From assembly GCA_024516155.1 (NCBI GenBank), contig JAJJXM010000066.1, forward strand, positions 248,001-312,000: 64,000 nucleotides of DNA. The letters are read 5' to 3'. The position numbers and the translations under genes are program-made. Positions 7,775 to 18,360 of this stretch are shown here, piece after piece. Positions within the stretch are counted from its first letter, which is position 1, and every line of letters begins with the position of its first letter. The notes under the pieces were generated by a model. It ran no database searches and was not told the DNA's origin. It saw only the letters and a list, made by a program, of their open reading frames with translations. This stretch comes from Pyronema omphalodes (taxonomy: Eukaryota > Ascomycota > Pezizomycetes > Pezizales > Pyronemataceae).

Positions 7775-8713
7775 ATGGCTAGCCCCATCAACCCCGAGAA
7801 CGACCAACAATCCGGCGGCTGGTACCGCCAGGATGCCCCATCACCGACAACCACGTATCCCCCACACGATGCCCAACACTGGACCTTTTGTTACGACGAC
7901 TACTGCGCCACACATCGACAATCGAAAGAAAACTACAACTATTTTCCAACCGCTGGGCGGAAGGGAACCAACGAATGCAACTGCGGACGGACACACGATC
8001 CCGAGTTAGAAGCTGTGATCAGGAAGAAACATTTGGACGTTCGGAAGGCCTGTCGGGCCTGGCAGCGAGGGAAGAGGGTCTGCTACGACTGTGGGTTTCT
8101 GGTTAACATGGACGGCCATGAAGCCAGATGCGGTGCCACAGGGCCTGCCCGCTCCACGACAACTCCCGCTCCGACACCGGATGAACCGACCCCCGTCCCG
8201 GAGAAAGACCAGCAGCACCCCAACGGGGAACAGCCACCAACAGCACCCGAGCTGGCCTCGGAAACCTCGAGCGAGACTTTGATGGAGAAGAGGTACGTCC
8301 CTGTTTACCTCATGTCTCCGAACAGGGACCCCGAACGACTCGTAATAAACCTCTCTTTCTACGGACCACCCACTGGAAAGGAAGAGGTGCCACCGCCGAC
8401 CCACACCCCACCGCCATTCGAGGGGTCCTCGTTGCCGGAGCACTCCAGCACTGGTTTCGGAGGAGACTCTCCCCGCCCCCAACGACTATCCGGCAGATGC
8501 CGCCGCCAGAACCGCAATCGCCGTCGGCAGCGACAACCCCGAACTCGTCCCCATGGGGAACCTCAGACAAGCCTCGTCGGAGTCTCGGCCTGGAGGGGGG
8601 AGCTACTGTCACGAACCGCTAGGGATATGCTTCTGGGAGGGATTGTAACCACAGCTGGGCTGTGGTTCGTGGGTGTGACGCTGGGGATGGCGTACGTCAC
8701 CGTTAGGGTTTAA
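7775..8713 (+). CDS. A1 ORF3: Cys/His-rich, proline-rich protein with a C-terminal membrane-like segment
   Basis: 312 residues, starting ATG in a good context (AACCATGGCT) 5 nt after the pol TAA. The N-terminal third has paired Cys/His: WTFCYDDYCATH, then CNCGRTH, then CYDC followed by H and C in a C-x2-C-x8-H-x3-C arrangement, suggesting zinc binding. The middle is rich in Pro, Thr and Glu. The last 30 or so residues, from DMLLGG to MAYVTVRV, are hydrophobic and would form one membrane helix. They are encoded by the first 107 bases of the 3' LTR. No N-terminal signal peptide is visible, so a tail-anchored topology is more likely than a classical envelope. It occupies the env position. It is intact at exactly the same length in A1, A2 and A3. 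Function unknown; it is not an obvious homologue of a retroviral Env. Confidence 0.75.
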   Translation: MASPINPENDQQSGGWYRQDAPSPTTTYPPHDAQHWTFCYDDYCATHRQSKENYNYFPTAGRKGTNECNCGRTHDPELEAVIRKKHLDVRKACRAWQRGKRVCYDCGFLVNMDGHEARCGATGPARSTTTPAPTPDEPTPVPEKDQQHPNGEQPPTAPELASETSSETLMEKRYVPVYLMSPNRDPERLVINLSFYGPPTGKEEVPPPTHTPPPFEGSSLPEHSSTGFGGDSPRPQRLSGRCRRQNRNRRRQRQPRTRPHGEPQTSLVGVSAWRGELLSRTARDMLLGGIVTTAGLWFVGVTLGMAYVTVRV

Positions 8714-9352
8714 GCGAAGAGGTGGAGCTAGGGCTAGGCGAGAGGAGTTAGGGTTAAGCGAGGGACAAGGGGGAAGTGCGGGGTGGAACGAGGAGGGTTT
8801 CCTCGAGGTTTGGAATATGTTTTGCTTATGTATTGTATTGTGTTTTGCTTATGTTTTGTATTATGTTTTAGTTATGTTTTGTATTATGTTTTGGTTTATG
8901 TTTGTATTGTGTTTTAGTTAGGTTTTGGGAGTCACGGTGGAGCGAAGGGTGTCTCATGATGGATGGAATATCTGCGGGTCAGATAAGTTGGGAAATCACA
9001 TGAGCACAGGGACAAAGGTATATAAGGGGACATTTGTATTTCATTAGTCTAGTACGCAATCAATTATCTATTTACACAAATCCTATCTACACACTGCAGT
9101 TCTATCATCTAAACCGTGACCACAAACCCAGCCCATCCCAACATACTCACCCATCCGAATACCTACCTATTCCCCCACCCAGATCCCCATCCGACGATCC
9201 TATCAGAGGCAACGCTGCAGGGACATCCTGTGTACGAGGTAAGTACTGCCTGAGCCCGTGACTAACTCACCTAGAAGTCCAGAGCCGAACCCGATTGCAT
9301 AGCAATCCGACGGTTGTATCGCCTGTCGGCCGTGTGTAGCCGGATTTTGACA
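8607..9352 (+). repeat. A1 3' LTR
   Basis: 746 bp, almost identical to the 5' LTR. Its first 107 bases encode the end of ORF3 (stop at 8711-8713). TATA at 9019-9026; intron-like segment at 9239-9274. Confidence 0.95.
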
Positions 9353-10375
9353 CCTGCTCATACTTGAGGTTGTGTTCCACCAAGCATGGCTACCAGAGGG
9401 CTTGCAAGGGAAGGGAATTCTCAGGAGCATGCAAGGCAAGCGAATTGGATCATCCGAGGTCTGAGTTGGACGGATAGTCGGCCAAGGAACAAGGCAGAGT
9501 CTAGTCAGCCAACAGGAGTGGAGCTCAGCACAAGGGTCAAGATTGCGTCAGCATGAGACGACGTTCTGCAGCAAGGAACAACACTCAGGGAAATTGTTGG
9601 ATGGAACTGATATGATGCCACCTTAGGCCATTGACTACCAACTGCAAGATAAGACGGCATTTGCGTACACACCAGGGTGTGGCTGCGCGCAAGTGAGCGC
9701 AGGTGCGGCAAATGACATCACACAGGAATGTGACGGGGCAGTGCGCTCCGGTAAGGCATAGTCTGCCTTATGATGTCAGATTCCTTCACTCGCAATCGAG
9801 ATTCTCTAGGGAGATCTATGATCAAGACGACTCATAAGATATATGACTCACATGTCATTATCAGAGGAGTCATTGCATTATGCGCTCAAGTGGAGTAACC
9901 CTTCACTAGGCGCTTAACCCCAATACCTGATTGGAAGGTGTGGTAGCACGGCGAGGAATGTCAAGGATTAATCTGACACGAAGGTCATAATGCAAGTGAG
10001 CAACTAATATGATTGCGCATGCAGCATGATGCGAGCCATCAGCAGATTTTTCAAAGAATTGCCTCACGTCTTATCTCCTAAGCTAAGTTTGGAAGTTGGT
10101 TCCCTCGGGAAGTCTGGGCGAACTTGTAGACGAAAGCCTATGAAAGACCCTAAGTCTTCCCACCGTCTCCTCCAGCATCAGCAACTTGATCTCTTGTTAC
10201 GAATATACCTTTCTACACCAATACCTCAGGACGAGACCCTTAAGTTTATTCGGCCTGTGATCGATTAGTCTACTTCCTAGCTTCTTGGGAACTCTATTAG
10301 TTGAATATCTTTCAAGCGAAGCACAAACTGATCGGAAAAGCCTCTCTATTGGAAGCCTCAATAGCCAGGTTCACA

Positions 10376-10461
10376 CTATAAACTTAAGGCTCAAGCTACT
10401 AAGTTTACTTTTCGACACGAATACGGAAGACCCTCTTCTAGGGCAAGAAACACCAACACTC
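10376..10461 (+). other. C-element leader, first part (split by A2)
   Basis: 86 nt between the C LTR end and the A2 insertion; it continues at 18326-18360 up to the gag ATG. The last five bases, CACTC (10457-10461), are one copy of the A2 target duplication. No TGG-type primer-binding site follows the LTR directly. Confidence 0.6.
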
Positions 10462-11197
10462 TGACAAGATCCGGCTACACACAGTCGAAAGGCGATACAA
10501 CTGTCAGATTGCTATGCAATCGGGTTCGGCTCTGGACTTCTAGGTGAGTTAGTCGCGGGCTCAGGCAGTACTTACCTTGTACACAGGATGTCCCTGCAGC
10601 GTTGCCTCTGGTAGAATGGTCGGAGGTTGGTCCGGGTGGGAGAATAGGTGGGTATTCAGAATGGGTAAGTAGGTTGGGATGGGCTGGGTTTGTGGTCACG
10701 GTTTAGATGATAGAACTGCAGTGTGTAGATAGGATTGTGTAGATAGATAATTGATTGCGTACTAAACTAATGAAATACAAATGTCCCCTTATATACCTTT
10801 GTTCCTGTGCTCATGTGATTTCTCAACTTATCTGTCCCGCAGATATTCCATCCATCATGAGACACCCTTCGCTCCACCGTGACTCCCAAACCTAACTAAA
10901 ACACAATACAGAACATAAATCAAAACATAATACAAAACATAAGCAAAACATAATACAAAACATAAGCAAAACATAATACAAAACATATTCCAAACCTCGA
11001 GGAAACCCTCCTCGTTCCATCCCGCACTTACCCCCTTGTCCTTTGCTTAACCCTAACTCTTCTCGCCTAGCCCTAGCTCCACCTCCTCGCTTAAACCCTA
11101 ACCGTGACGTACGCCATCCCCAGTGTCACACCCGCGAACCACAGCCCAGCTGTGGTTACAGTCCCTCCCAGAAGCATATCCTTAGCGGTTCGTGACA
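10462..11197 (-). repeat. A2 3' LTR
   Basis: 736 bp. TATA (minus) at 10788-10795; AT minisatellite around 10900-10985; ORF3 stop inside it at 11091. Ends CGTGACA at 11197. Confidence 0.93.
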
Positions 11198-12029
11198 GTA
11201 GCTCCCCCCTCCAGGCCGAGACTCCGACGAGGCTTGTCTGAGGTTCCCCGTGTGGACGAGGTCGGGGTTGTCGCTGACGACGGTGATTGCGGTTCTGGCG
11301 GCGGGATCTGCCAGATAGTCGTTGGCGGCGGGGAGAGTCTCCTCCGAACCCAGTGCTGGAGTGCTCCGGCAACGAGGACCCCTCGAATGGCGGTGGGGTG
11401 TGGTTCGGCGGTGGTGCCTCTTCCTTTCCAGTGGGTGGTCCGTAAAAAGAGAGGTTTATCGCGAGTCGTTCGGGATCCCTGTTCGGGCACATGAGGTAGA
11501 CAGGGACGTAACCCTTCTCCATCAAAGTCTCGCTCGAGGTTTCCGAGGCCAGCTCGGGTGCTGTTGGTGGCTGTTCGCCGTTGGGGTGTTGTTGGTCCTT
11601 CTCCGGGACGGGAGTTGGTTCCTCCGGTGTCGGGGCGGGAGTTGTCGAGGAGCGGGCAGGCCCCGTGGCGCCGCATCTGGCTTCATGGCCATCCATGTTA
11701 ACCAGAAACCCGCAGTCGTAGCAGACCCTCTTTCCCCGCTGCCAGGCCCGACAGGCCTTCCGAACATCCAGATCTTTCCTCCGGATCACAGCCTCTAACT
11801 CGGGATCGTGCATCCGTCCGCAGTTACATTCGTTGGTTCCTTCCCGTCCAGCGGTTGGAAAATAGTTGTGGTTCTCTTTCGATTGTCGATGTGTGGCGCA
11901 GTAGTCGTCGTAGCAAAAGGTCCAGTGTTGGGCATCGTGTGGGGGATACGTGGTCGTCGGTGGTGGGGCATCCTGGCGGTACCAGCCGCCGGAGTATTGG
12001 TCGTTCTCGGGCTTTATGGGGCTGGCCAT
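11091..12029 (-). CDS. A2 ORF3 (intact, 312 residues)
   Basis: Same length and layout as in A1: ATG at 12029 (GAACCATGGCC), 5 nt after the pol stop. It has the Cys/His clusters WTFCYDDYCATH, CNCGRMH and CYDCGFLVNMDGH, a Pro-rich middle, and an LTR-encoded hydrophobic tail from DMLLGGTVTT to TVRV. It stays open although the adjoining pol has several stops and frameshifts, which is suggestive of constraint. The region is short enough that chance cannot be excluded. Substitutions relative to A1 are scattered; all the cysteines listed are kept. Confidence 0.7.
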   Translation of the reverse strand: MASPIKPENDQYSGGWYRQDAPPPTTTYPPHDAQHWTFCYDDYCATHRQSKENHNYFPTAGREGTNECNCGRMHDPELEAVIRRKDLDVRKACRAWQRGKRVCYDCGFLVNMDGHEARCGATGPARSSTTPAPTPEEPTPVPEKDQQHPNGEQPPTAPELASETSSETLMEKGYVPVYLMCPNRDPERLAINLSFYGPPTGKEEAPPPNHTPPPFEGSSLPEHSSTGFGGDSPRRQRLSGRSRRQNRNHRRQRQPRPRPHGEPQTSLVGVSAWRGELLSRTAKDMLLGGTVTTAGLWFAGVTLGMAYVTVRV

Positions 12030-12034
12030 GGTTC

Positions 12035-15000
12035 TTACAACCTTGGGGCCGGTTTTCTTGGGTAGGTTGTGTGAAATCGTCGGATAGCGTCTGGGGAATT
12101 CGTGAAGTTCTCCGATGGGTACCAAGTCCGGTCGGGGTCAGGGAATCCCGTCCACCGTACACGATACTGGAGTCTGTTTCGATGGTAGCGGGAATCAACT
12201 ATCTCCTCCACTTCCCATTCCTCTTCGTCTTCAATAACAATTGGTGGGGGAGGAGGTTGGACGTGTCCAGGGGTCGGTGTAAGAGTAGGTTGAGCCAGCT
12301 CAAGCAATGATATGTGGAATACGGGGTGTATTTTCACACTGGCGGGGAGATCCAATTTATACGCTCTTGTTCCCACGCGCTCGAGGATGGTGTATGGTCC
12401 CATCAGCTTGTAATCCAACTTGCTGGATGGGCGAGTTGTTTTCCCATTTCTCCTCCGCAAACACACCCTATCCCCCTCCCTGAGTACGGGATCCGGGTGT
12501 CTCTTCCAATTTGCCTGTTCTGCCTGGGCAGCCTGTGCATATCCGATTTCTGCCTGTAGTTCTTGGTGGAGGTTGGTGAGGGCTGAGACGTATTCCGCCA
12601 CCTCCGGGAATCCTCCTTCTATTTCTCCCAGGCTGGGTGCGAACCGCGGATGATACCCATAATTCGCGAAAAAGGGGGTAACCTTCGTTGTCTCGGATTG
12701 AGTGTTGTTATAGCAAAACTCCGCCATTGGGAGTAGTTTTTCCCAGTCGTCCTGCTGGTAATTGCAGTACACCCGCAGGTACTGTTTGAGGGTGGCATTT
12801 GTGCGTTCGGTCTGCCCGTCGGTCTCTGGGTGGAATGCGGTACTGAGCTTTCTCGACGTCCCCATTGCCCCCATCACTCGTTTCCAAAACGTCGAAGTAA
12901 ACAGAGACCCGCGGTCTGAGACGATATCGTTAGGAAGTCCGTGGGCCCTGACCACATGCCTCAGGAATCCATCCGCCAGTTCCTTCGGCCCCCTCGTGTC
13001 CGCACCGGCCACGAAGTGAGCCATCTTTGTGAACCGATCCACAATTACCCATAGGGCGTTGTTTCCTCCTCCTGATGGAAGTCCGGTGATAAAGTCGATG
13101 GACACCGAATCCCACGGCCTCGATGGTGGCTGTAAGGGCTTCAGGAGCCCGAAAGGAGCGTGCCTAACTGGCTTAATTCTCTTGCAGGTATCGCAGTGGT
13201 CTACGTATCGGTTGACATATTGGCGTTGCTGAGGCCAATAATGATTCCTACTGATTAGCTCCAAGGTCCTCGCCCGCCATGGGTGTCCCGCAACGAGTGC
13301 ATCATGGTGGTCACGTAGGATCCGTAGCCGCAATTCATGGTCGTCTGGTACCCATATCAACCACTCATACAGCAACAGCCCCTCCTGTTCTTCGCAAAGT
13401 CCCAATGCTACCTTCCGGTCTATCTTCTCTCCAGTCTGTAATTTTCTTAATATCTCCTGTATCTCCTGATCCTCCCTTGTTTTCTGTTTAATTTCTCTTA
13501 ACAATTCCTCGTCGACCTGTATTTCCATGACCTCGGCAGAGTTGATCCAGAAGGTCTGCGGCGGCAAAAGAACTCGTTCCCTGTTCTGCCGGTGTTTCAG
13601 CTCCCCTTCCCAAGGAGAATCTCCTGATTCTCTCGATAGGATGTCGGGCTTTCCCGCAAGTTTGCCGGGTCGATACGTTATTGCGAAGTCGTAGTTCGCC
13701 AACATACCAGCCCACCTTCTCTGTCGTAGGTTTAGGTCCTTTTTTGTCGTCCAATATTCCAAATTTTTATGATCCGTTAATATAGTAATTTTGTGTCGAG
13801 TATTCTTGCAGTAGGTACCCCATTTATTTAGCCCTTCAACTATGGCGAGGAGTTCTTTATCGTGTATATCATAATTTAGTTCTGGGTCTTTTAGTTTGCG
13901 CGAGAAATATCCCAATGGATGTAGAATGCCCTGGTCGTCTGGCTGTGAGCAGACTGCACTGATGGCGTAGTCCGACGCATCTGTCTCCAGGGTTAAGGGT
14001 TTGGTGGGGTCGAAATGTCGTAGGATTGGTTCAAAAATCATTGCCCGTTTCAGTTGTTCGAATGCTGATTTAGCCGCGTCGTCCCATTTCCATGTTACAT
14101 CCTTCCTCGTTAGTTTTGTAAGAGGCGCCGTGATTTTGCTAAAATCCCGGATAAACCTCCTATAGAAGTTGGCGAACCCCATGACACTCTGGATCCCCTT
14201 CACATTTGTTGGTTCCCTCCATTCTGCCACTGCTTTTACCTCTCCCGGATCCATCCGTATCCCGGTTGGTGATATGATATATCCCAAATACTCCGTCTCC
14301 GTGGTGTGAAACTCGCATTTTGAGGCCTTAATCCTCAACTTCACCTTATCCACCCGTTCCAGAACCTTTCTCAAAAGTTGTTGGTGTTAATGCAGATCAT
14401 CCGAGTGGATGAGGATATCGTCAAGGTATGCCAGACAGAAGATGTCTAGATAGTCGCTGAGGACCTCGTTCATCCACCTCTGGAAGGATGCTGGATCGTT
14501 GGTAAGACCGAATGGCATGACCAAATACTCAAAAAGACCGTATTTCGTCCGAAAAGCAGTCTTCCATTCGTCCCCCTTTGCGATTCGCAGGTTATGATAG
14601 GCGTCGCGCACGTCGAGTTTCGTGTATATTTTTGCGTTGGATAGGCGATCCAACGCTTCCCCTATCAACGGGAGAGGTGTTCTATCCTTCACTGTGATTT
14701 CGTTAAGTCCCCGATAATCCACACAGAGTCTCAGTGTGCCATCCTTCTTTTTTACAAAATGTATCGGGGCCCCCGCCAGTGATGTCGAGCGGCGTATCCA
14801 TCCCTTCACCAGACTCGTGTCCAAGTATCCCTTCAACGTCCTCAGCCTTCCGTCGTCCAATCCTCGAAGGGGTTCGAATGGTGGAACCCCTCCCTTCACC
14901 AACGGAATCTGATGGTCGTGATGCCGGTGTGGGGGTCGTCCCGACACTTCTTCCTTATCGAATACGTGCAAGAAGTCGTGATATTCGACCGGAACAATTT

Positions 15001-16425
15001 CACTAGCCGAACGCGGGGTCGGTTCCTGCCGTTTGGCTGAACCCTGGGATAAGGGCACCTGAACGGAGTCACACTGCACGTCCCGTAGCGATCCCATGGC
15101 GGCGTAAGCGATCCAGTCGAAGGTTCCTTCCGATTCCTCCTCATCTTCCCCCTCTTCCTCGTCTCCATCGGCCTGCATTCGAAAAGGATCCTTTTCTGCA
15201 CCATCCCGGATCCGTTTCCGTTCCTCCTTTATTTCTTCCCCTCCTTCGGGCTGCATTCGAAAAGGATCGTCCTGTGCAGTCCCCCGGGTCCGTTTCCGTT
15301 CCTCCACTTTTCCATCCTTTTCCTGGGTCTGCATTCAAAAAGGATCATTTTGTTCGTTAATTTGGATCTCTTTTCGTTCCTCCTCCTCCTGGTCCTTCTC
15401 GACCCTTATTCGCAGAGGATCACTTTGTCTGTCTTCCCAGGTCCCTTGTAGCTCCTCTTCTTCTTCGTCCCTTCCCATGTCCTCCTCGAACCCCCTTCGA
15501 AGAGGATCATCTTGTGCTCCGTCTTGGACCCTTCCTTGTTGCTCCTCTTCCCCCTCCTTTTCCTGGTCCCGTTCAATCCTTCTTCGCCACTGCTCAGCTT
15601 CTTGTTTCTTTTTCCTCGTTCTATTGCCCTTCCCATGTCCTCCTCGAACTCCCTTCGACGAAGATCATCTTGTGCCCCGACTTGGACCCTTCCTTGTTGC
15701 TCCTCTTCCCCCTCTTTTTCCTGGTCCCTTCCGATCTTTCTTCGCCACGGCGCCGCTTCTTGTTCCTTTTTCCTCGTTCTACTTCCCCAGGTTCCCTTCC
15801 TTTCTTCCAATCTTGCTTCGCATATTCTTTCTTCCCTGGCTGCGGCCTGCGCAGTGTCCAGTTGATATTGCTGAATAGCATCGTCTTCCGTTACCGTGGT
15901 CGCGTGAGGTGAGGTCGAGGTCCCTAGGCACCTCTTAGCGCAACGTGCCGAGTCGAACGTAACTCTTCCCTCGTTCCAGTCGATACTGGGGTTGTGCGTC
16001 CGGAGCCATGGAAGCCCCACAATGATAGGTGAGTTTCCAGTCGTGATACAATGCAGTCGAATATCCTCTTGATGGTTATTGATCCGTAATCTCACCATAG
16101 CTTCGTGGGTGACTGGTCCACTAGCTATCTCTCGTGCGTCCACTGCCAACACCCTTCGTGGGACGTCCTTCTTCTTCAACGGAATCCCCACCCTTTCCGC
16201 ATATTCCTTATCGATGAAGTTCTCCGTCGCTCCACAGTCCACCATGGCCGTCGTGGTGTGTTCTCGGTTATCTTTTCCTTTTATTACTACTTTCAATATA
16301 ATCTTTTCATCTCGCCGGTATGGCCCTACGCTCGATATCATGCAGGCTGGTTCCGGATTGTCTGGTTCGGCGGAACCCTTCGTCCCCAGGAGTCCACCTT
16401 GTTCTTTTACTCCTGGGGATCCTCT
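12035..16425 (-). pseudogene. A2 pol (protease-RT-RNase H-integrase-chromodomain), disrupted
   Basis: Open segments on the minus strand are 16341-15406 (protease with VDCGA plus linker), 15334-14387 (linker plus RT up to YLDD) and 14374-12035 (end of RT, RNase H with ETDASD, integrase HHCC and DDE, GPY, chromodomain). The break near 14387 is a CAA-to-TAA change just after the YLDD strand. The linker region near 15340-15700 holds an extra tandem duplication of about 160 bp plus frameshifts relative to A1 and A3. Integrase and chromodomain are otherwise well preserved. It cannot make a full Pol; at most it is a source of trans-acting fragments. Confidence 0.85.
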
Positions 16426-17489
16426 TGTCCCGTTCTTTCTTCGACTTGTTCCTCGTCGATGTTGGCTTCTGCCGCCCGGTACGTTCTTCGTTCCCCCATT
16501 GGTTTCTTATGGGGGCATGTTGCGGCATAGTGGCCCGTTTTCCCGCAGTTGAAACATTCATTGTTTTTGCGTCGTTTTTCTTCCTCGGTCCCATCCCCAG
16601 GCCTGCCCCTCCGAGTGGCATCCAGTTCCGTTGGCTCGGGTTCTGAGAAAGTCGATCCCTGGTGGCCGTTTTTCGGATGGAAATTCTGGTACTGAGGTTC
16701 AAATCGGTTTCGCAGAGTCCGGAAATTGAACAGCCGGTTGTCCAACGCAATTGCTTCGTTTGCTGAGTCGATTATCTTCGTTGGACGGGTCTCCAGGATG
16801 GCGAGTTGTCTTTGCACGTCCACATGAAGTGCATCGCTGAACTGATCAATGTACATTTCGTCGTTGTAACGCAGGTCCGCGATAATTCTCTGGAACTCGG
16901 CCCAGTACGCTGCCGCGGACCGATTTCCCTGACAGACATTCTTGAATTTCCTCCTCGCCACTTCCCTTGCGTCCGCCTCTCCAAATGCTCTCGAGACGGC
17001 AGTCTTGAATGCCTCCCAGGTGTTATACGTGCTTCTTCCCTTCTGGATGGAGGCCTCAATCCATGACCACGCATTTCCCCGACACCACGAACTGTCGTAA
17101 TTAACCCTTTTAATGTCACTGTCGAACCTGTTCGGTTCACAGTTGAACTTCAGCTCGCACTGAGTCAGGAAAGCCCAAAGCTTCGTCCTCTCGCCGTGAT
17201 ATAGTTCGGGATCCTCGACCTTGGGATTACTGGTCGGAGAGGGACGATAGGTGAGTTGTTGGAACAGTTGTTGGAGCTGTTCCTGGGTCATCACGACCGA
17301 GGGTGGCGTCATACCACTCGTTCCTTGTTGAGAGGCCATTAGGGATGCTATGTCCTCGGGGATCTGTACTGGTCCTGGTGAATCCGGAGTCTGTGAGCGG
17401 GATCGGTGTTCAGGGGTTACTGGGCTCGCTGGATTGGTGGCTTCCCTTCCAATAACCAAGCTCAGCTCCTGCAATCGGAACGGATCCAC
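16407..17489 (-). CDS. A2 Gag (360 residues)
   Basis: Nucleocapsid/capsid protein that packages element RNA. Contains a retrotransposon-gag core (about 90-250) and the zinc knuckle CFNCGKTGHYAATC near residue 315, ending DPQE. It begins at GTG in the same place as A1; the first in-frame ATG is about 50 codons later. This is the only family-A copy with gag uninterrupted from the GTG through the knuckle to the stop. The frameshift heptamer is mutated to GGGACAA, so Gag may be made without Gag-Pol. Confidence 0.8.
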   Translation of the reverse strand: MDPFRLQELSLVIGREATNPASPVTPEHRSRSQTPDSPGPVQIPEDIASLMASQQGTSGMTPPSVVMTQEQLQQLFQQLTYRPSPTSNPKVEDPELYHGERTKLWAFLTQCELKFNCEPNRFDSDIKRVNYDSSWCRGNAWSWIEASIQKGRSTYNTWEAFKTAVSRAFGEADAREVARRKFKNVCQGNRSAAAYWAEFQRIIADLRYNDEMYIDQFSDALHVDVQRQLAILETRPTKIIDSANEAIALDNRLFNFRTLRNRFEPQYQNFHPKNGHQGSTFSEPEPTELDATRRGRPGDGTEEEKRRKNNECFNCGKTGHYAATCPHKKPMGERRTYRAAEANIDEEQVEERTGQEDPQE

Positions 17490-17584
17490 GGTACTGGTTG
17501 TTTCTTATTTGTTTTCTTGGTGACGGTTGAAGCCCTTCGTGCTTCCTTAGTTGTATCGGGTGTCGTTCGGAGGACGCAATCACA

Positions 17585-18320
17585 TGTCAAAATCCGGCTA
17601 CACACAGTCGACAGGCGATACAACTGTCAGATTGCTATGCAATTGGGTTCGTCTCTGGACTTCTAGGTGAGTTAGTCGCGGACTCAGGCAGTACTTACCT
17701 TGTACACAGGATGTCCCTGCAGCGTTGCCTCTGGTAGAATCGTCGGAGGTTGGTCCGGGTGGGAGAATAGGTGGGTATTCGGAATGGGTAAGTAGGTTGG
17801 GATGAGCTGGGTTTGTGGTCACGGTTTAGATGATAGAACTGCAGTGTGTAGATAGGATTGTGTAGATAGATAATTGATTGCGTACTAAACTAATGAAATA
17901 CAAATGTCCCCTTATATACCTTTGTTCCTGTGCTCATGTGATTTCCCAACTTATCTGTCCCGCAGATATTCCATCCATCATGAGACACCCTTCGCTCCAC
18001 CGTGACTCCCAAACCTAACTAAAACACAATACAAAACATAAATCAAAACATCATACAAAACATAAGCAAAACATAATACAAAACATAAGCAAAACATGAT
18101 ACAAAACATATTCCAAACCTCGAGGAAACCCTCCTCGTTCCATCCCGCACTTACCCCCTTGTCCTTTGCTTAACCCTAACTCTTCTCGCCTAGCCCTAGC
18201 TCCACCTCCTCGCTTAAACCCCAACCGTGACGTACGCCATCCCCAGTGTCACACCCACGAACCACAGCCCAGCTGTGGTTACAATCCCTCCCAGAAGCAT
18301 ATCCTTAGCGGTTCGTGACA
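17585..18320 (-). repeat. A2 5' LTR
   Basis: 736 bp, ends TGTCAAAATCC (17585) and GGTTCGTGACA (18320). TATA (minus) at 17911-17918. The candidate leader intron is conserved. Confidence 0.93.
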
Positions 18321-18360
18321 CACTCCTCCAAAGAATAACAAAGAAAAACCTCAATCTACA

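Larger units (their letters stand above)
1557..9352 (+). mobile_element. A1: full-length chromodomain Ty3/Gypsy element (7796 bp), TSD CCTGC
   Basis: Two 746-bp LTRs (1557-2302 and 8607-9352) start TGTCACGAACC and end GATTTTGACA, giving terminal TGTCA/TGACA. The 5-bp duplication CCTGC is at 1552-1556 and 9353-9357. The solo C-family LTR at 24551-24566 (minus) preserves the same site without an insertion. The LTRs differ at about one base (A2143 against G9193), so this is the youngest insertion in the window. Order inside: leader 2303-2396, gag-pol 2397-7769, third ORF 7775-8713. The polypurine tract is TGGAGGGGGGAGCTAC just before 8607. Confidence 0.95.
1219..10375 (+). repeat. C-element 5' LTR (1356 bp once A1 is removed)
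   Basis: The LTR begins TGTCACACCC at 1219 and ends GGTTCACA at 10375; A1 plus one TSD copy (1557-9357) interrupts it. The reference for both ends is the solo copy at 23542-24896, which has the same ends and a 5-bp TSD. Sequence 10376 onward is followed, after removal of A2, by a gag ATG about 120 nt downstream, the spacing expected between a 5' LTR and gag. That is why I assign it as the LTR of C. ORFs of about 98 codons inside it are not conserved between copies and are not called. Confidence 0.75.
10462..18320 (-). mobile_element. A2: family-A element in minus orientation (7859 bp), TSD CACTC
   Basis: LTRs of 736 bp at 10462-11197 (3') and 17585-18320 (5'), flanked by CACTC at 10457-10461 and 18321-18325. 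By eye the LTRs differ at about 15 positions (roughly 2%), so it is older than A1. The outermost 3' LTR end is TGACAAG on the + strand, where the other LTR has TGTCAAA. Order on the minus strand: gag 17489-16407, broken pol 16425-12035, ORF3 12029-11091. It is inserted in the untranslated leader of C. Confidence 0.95.

Noticed and set aside
7775..8713. ORF3 as a retroviral-type envelope glycoprotein
   Set aside because: No signal peptide, no evident furin or fusion-peptide-like pattern, and Cys/His spacing resembling zinc binding. Only its position is env-like.
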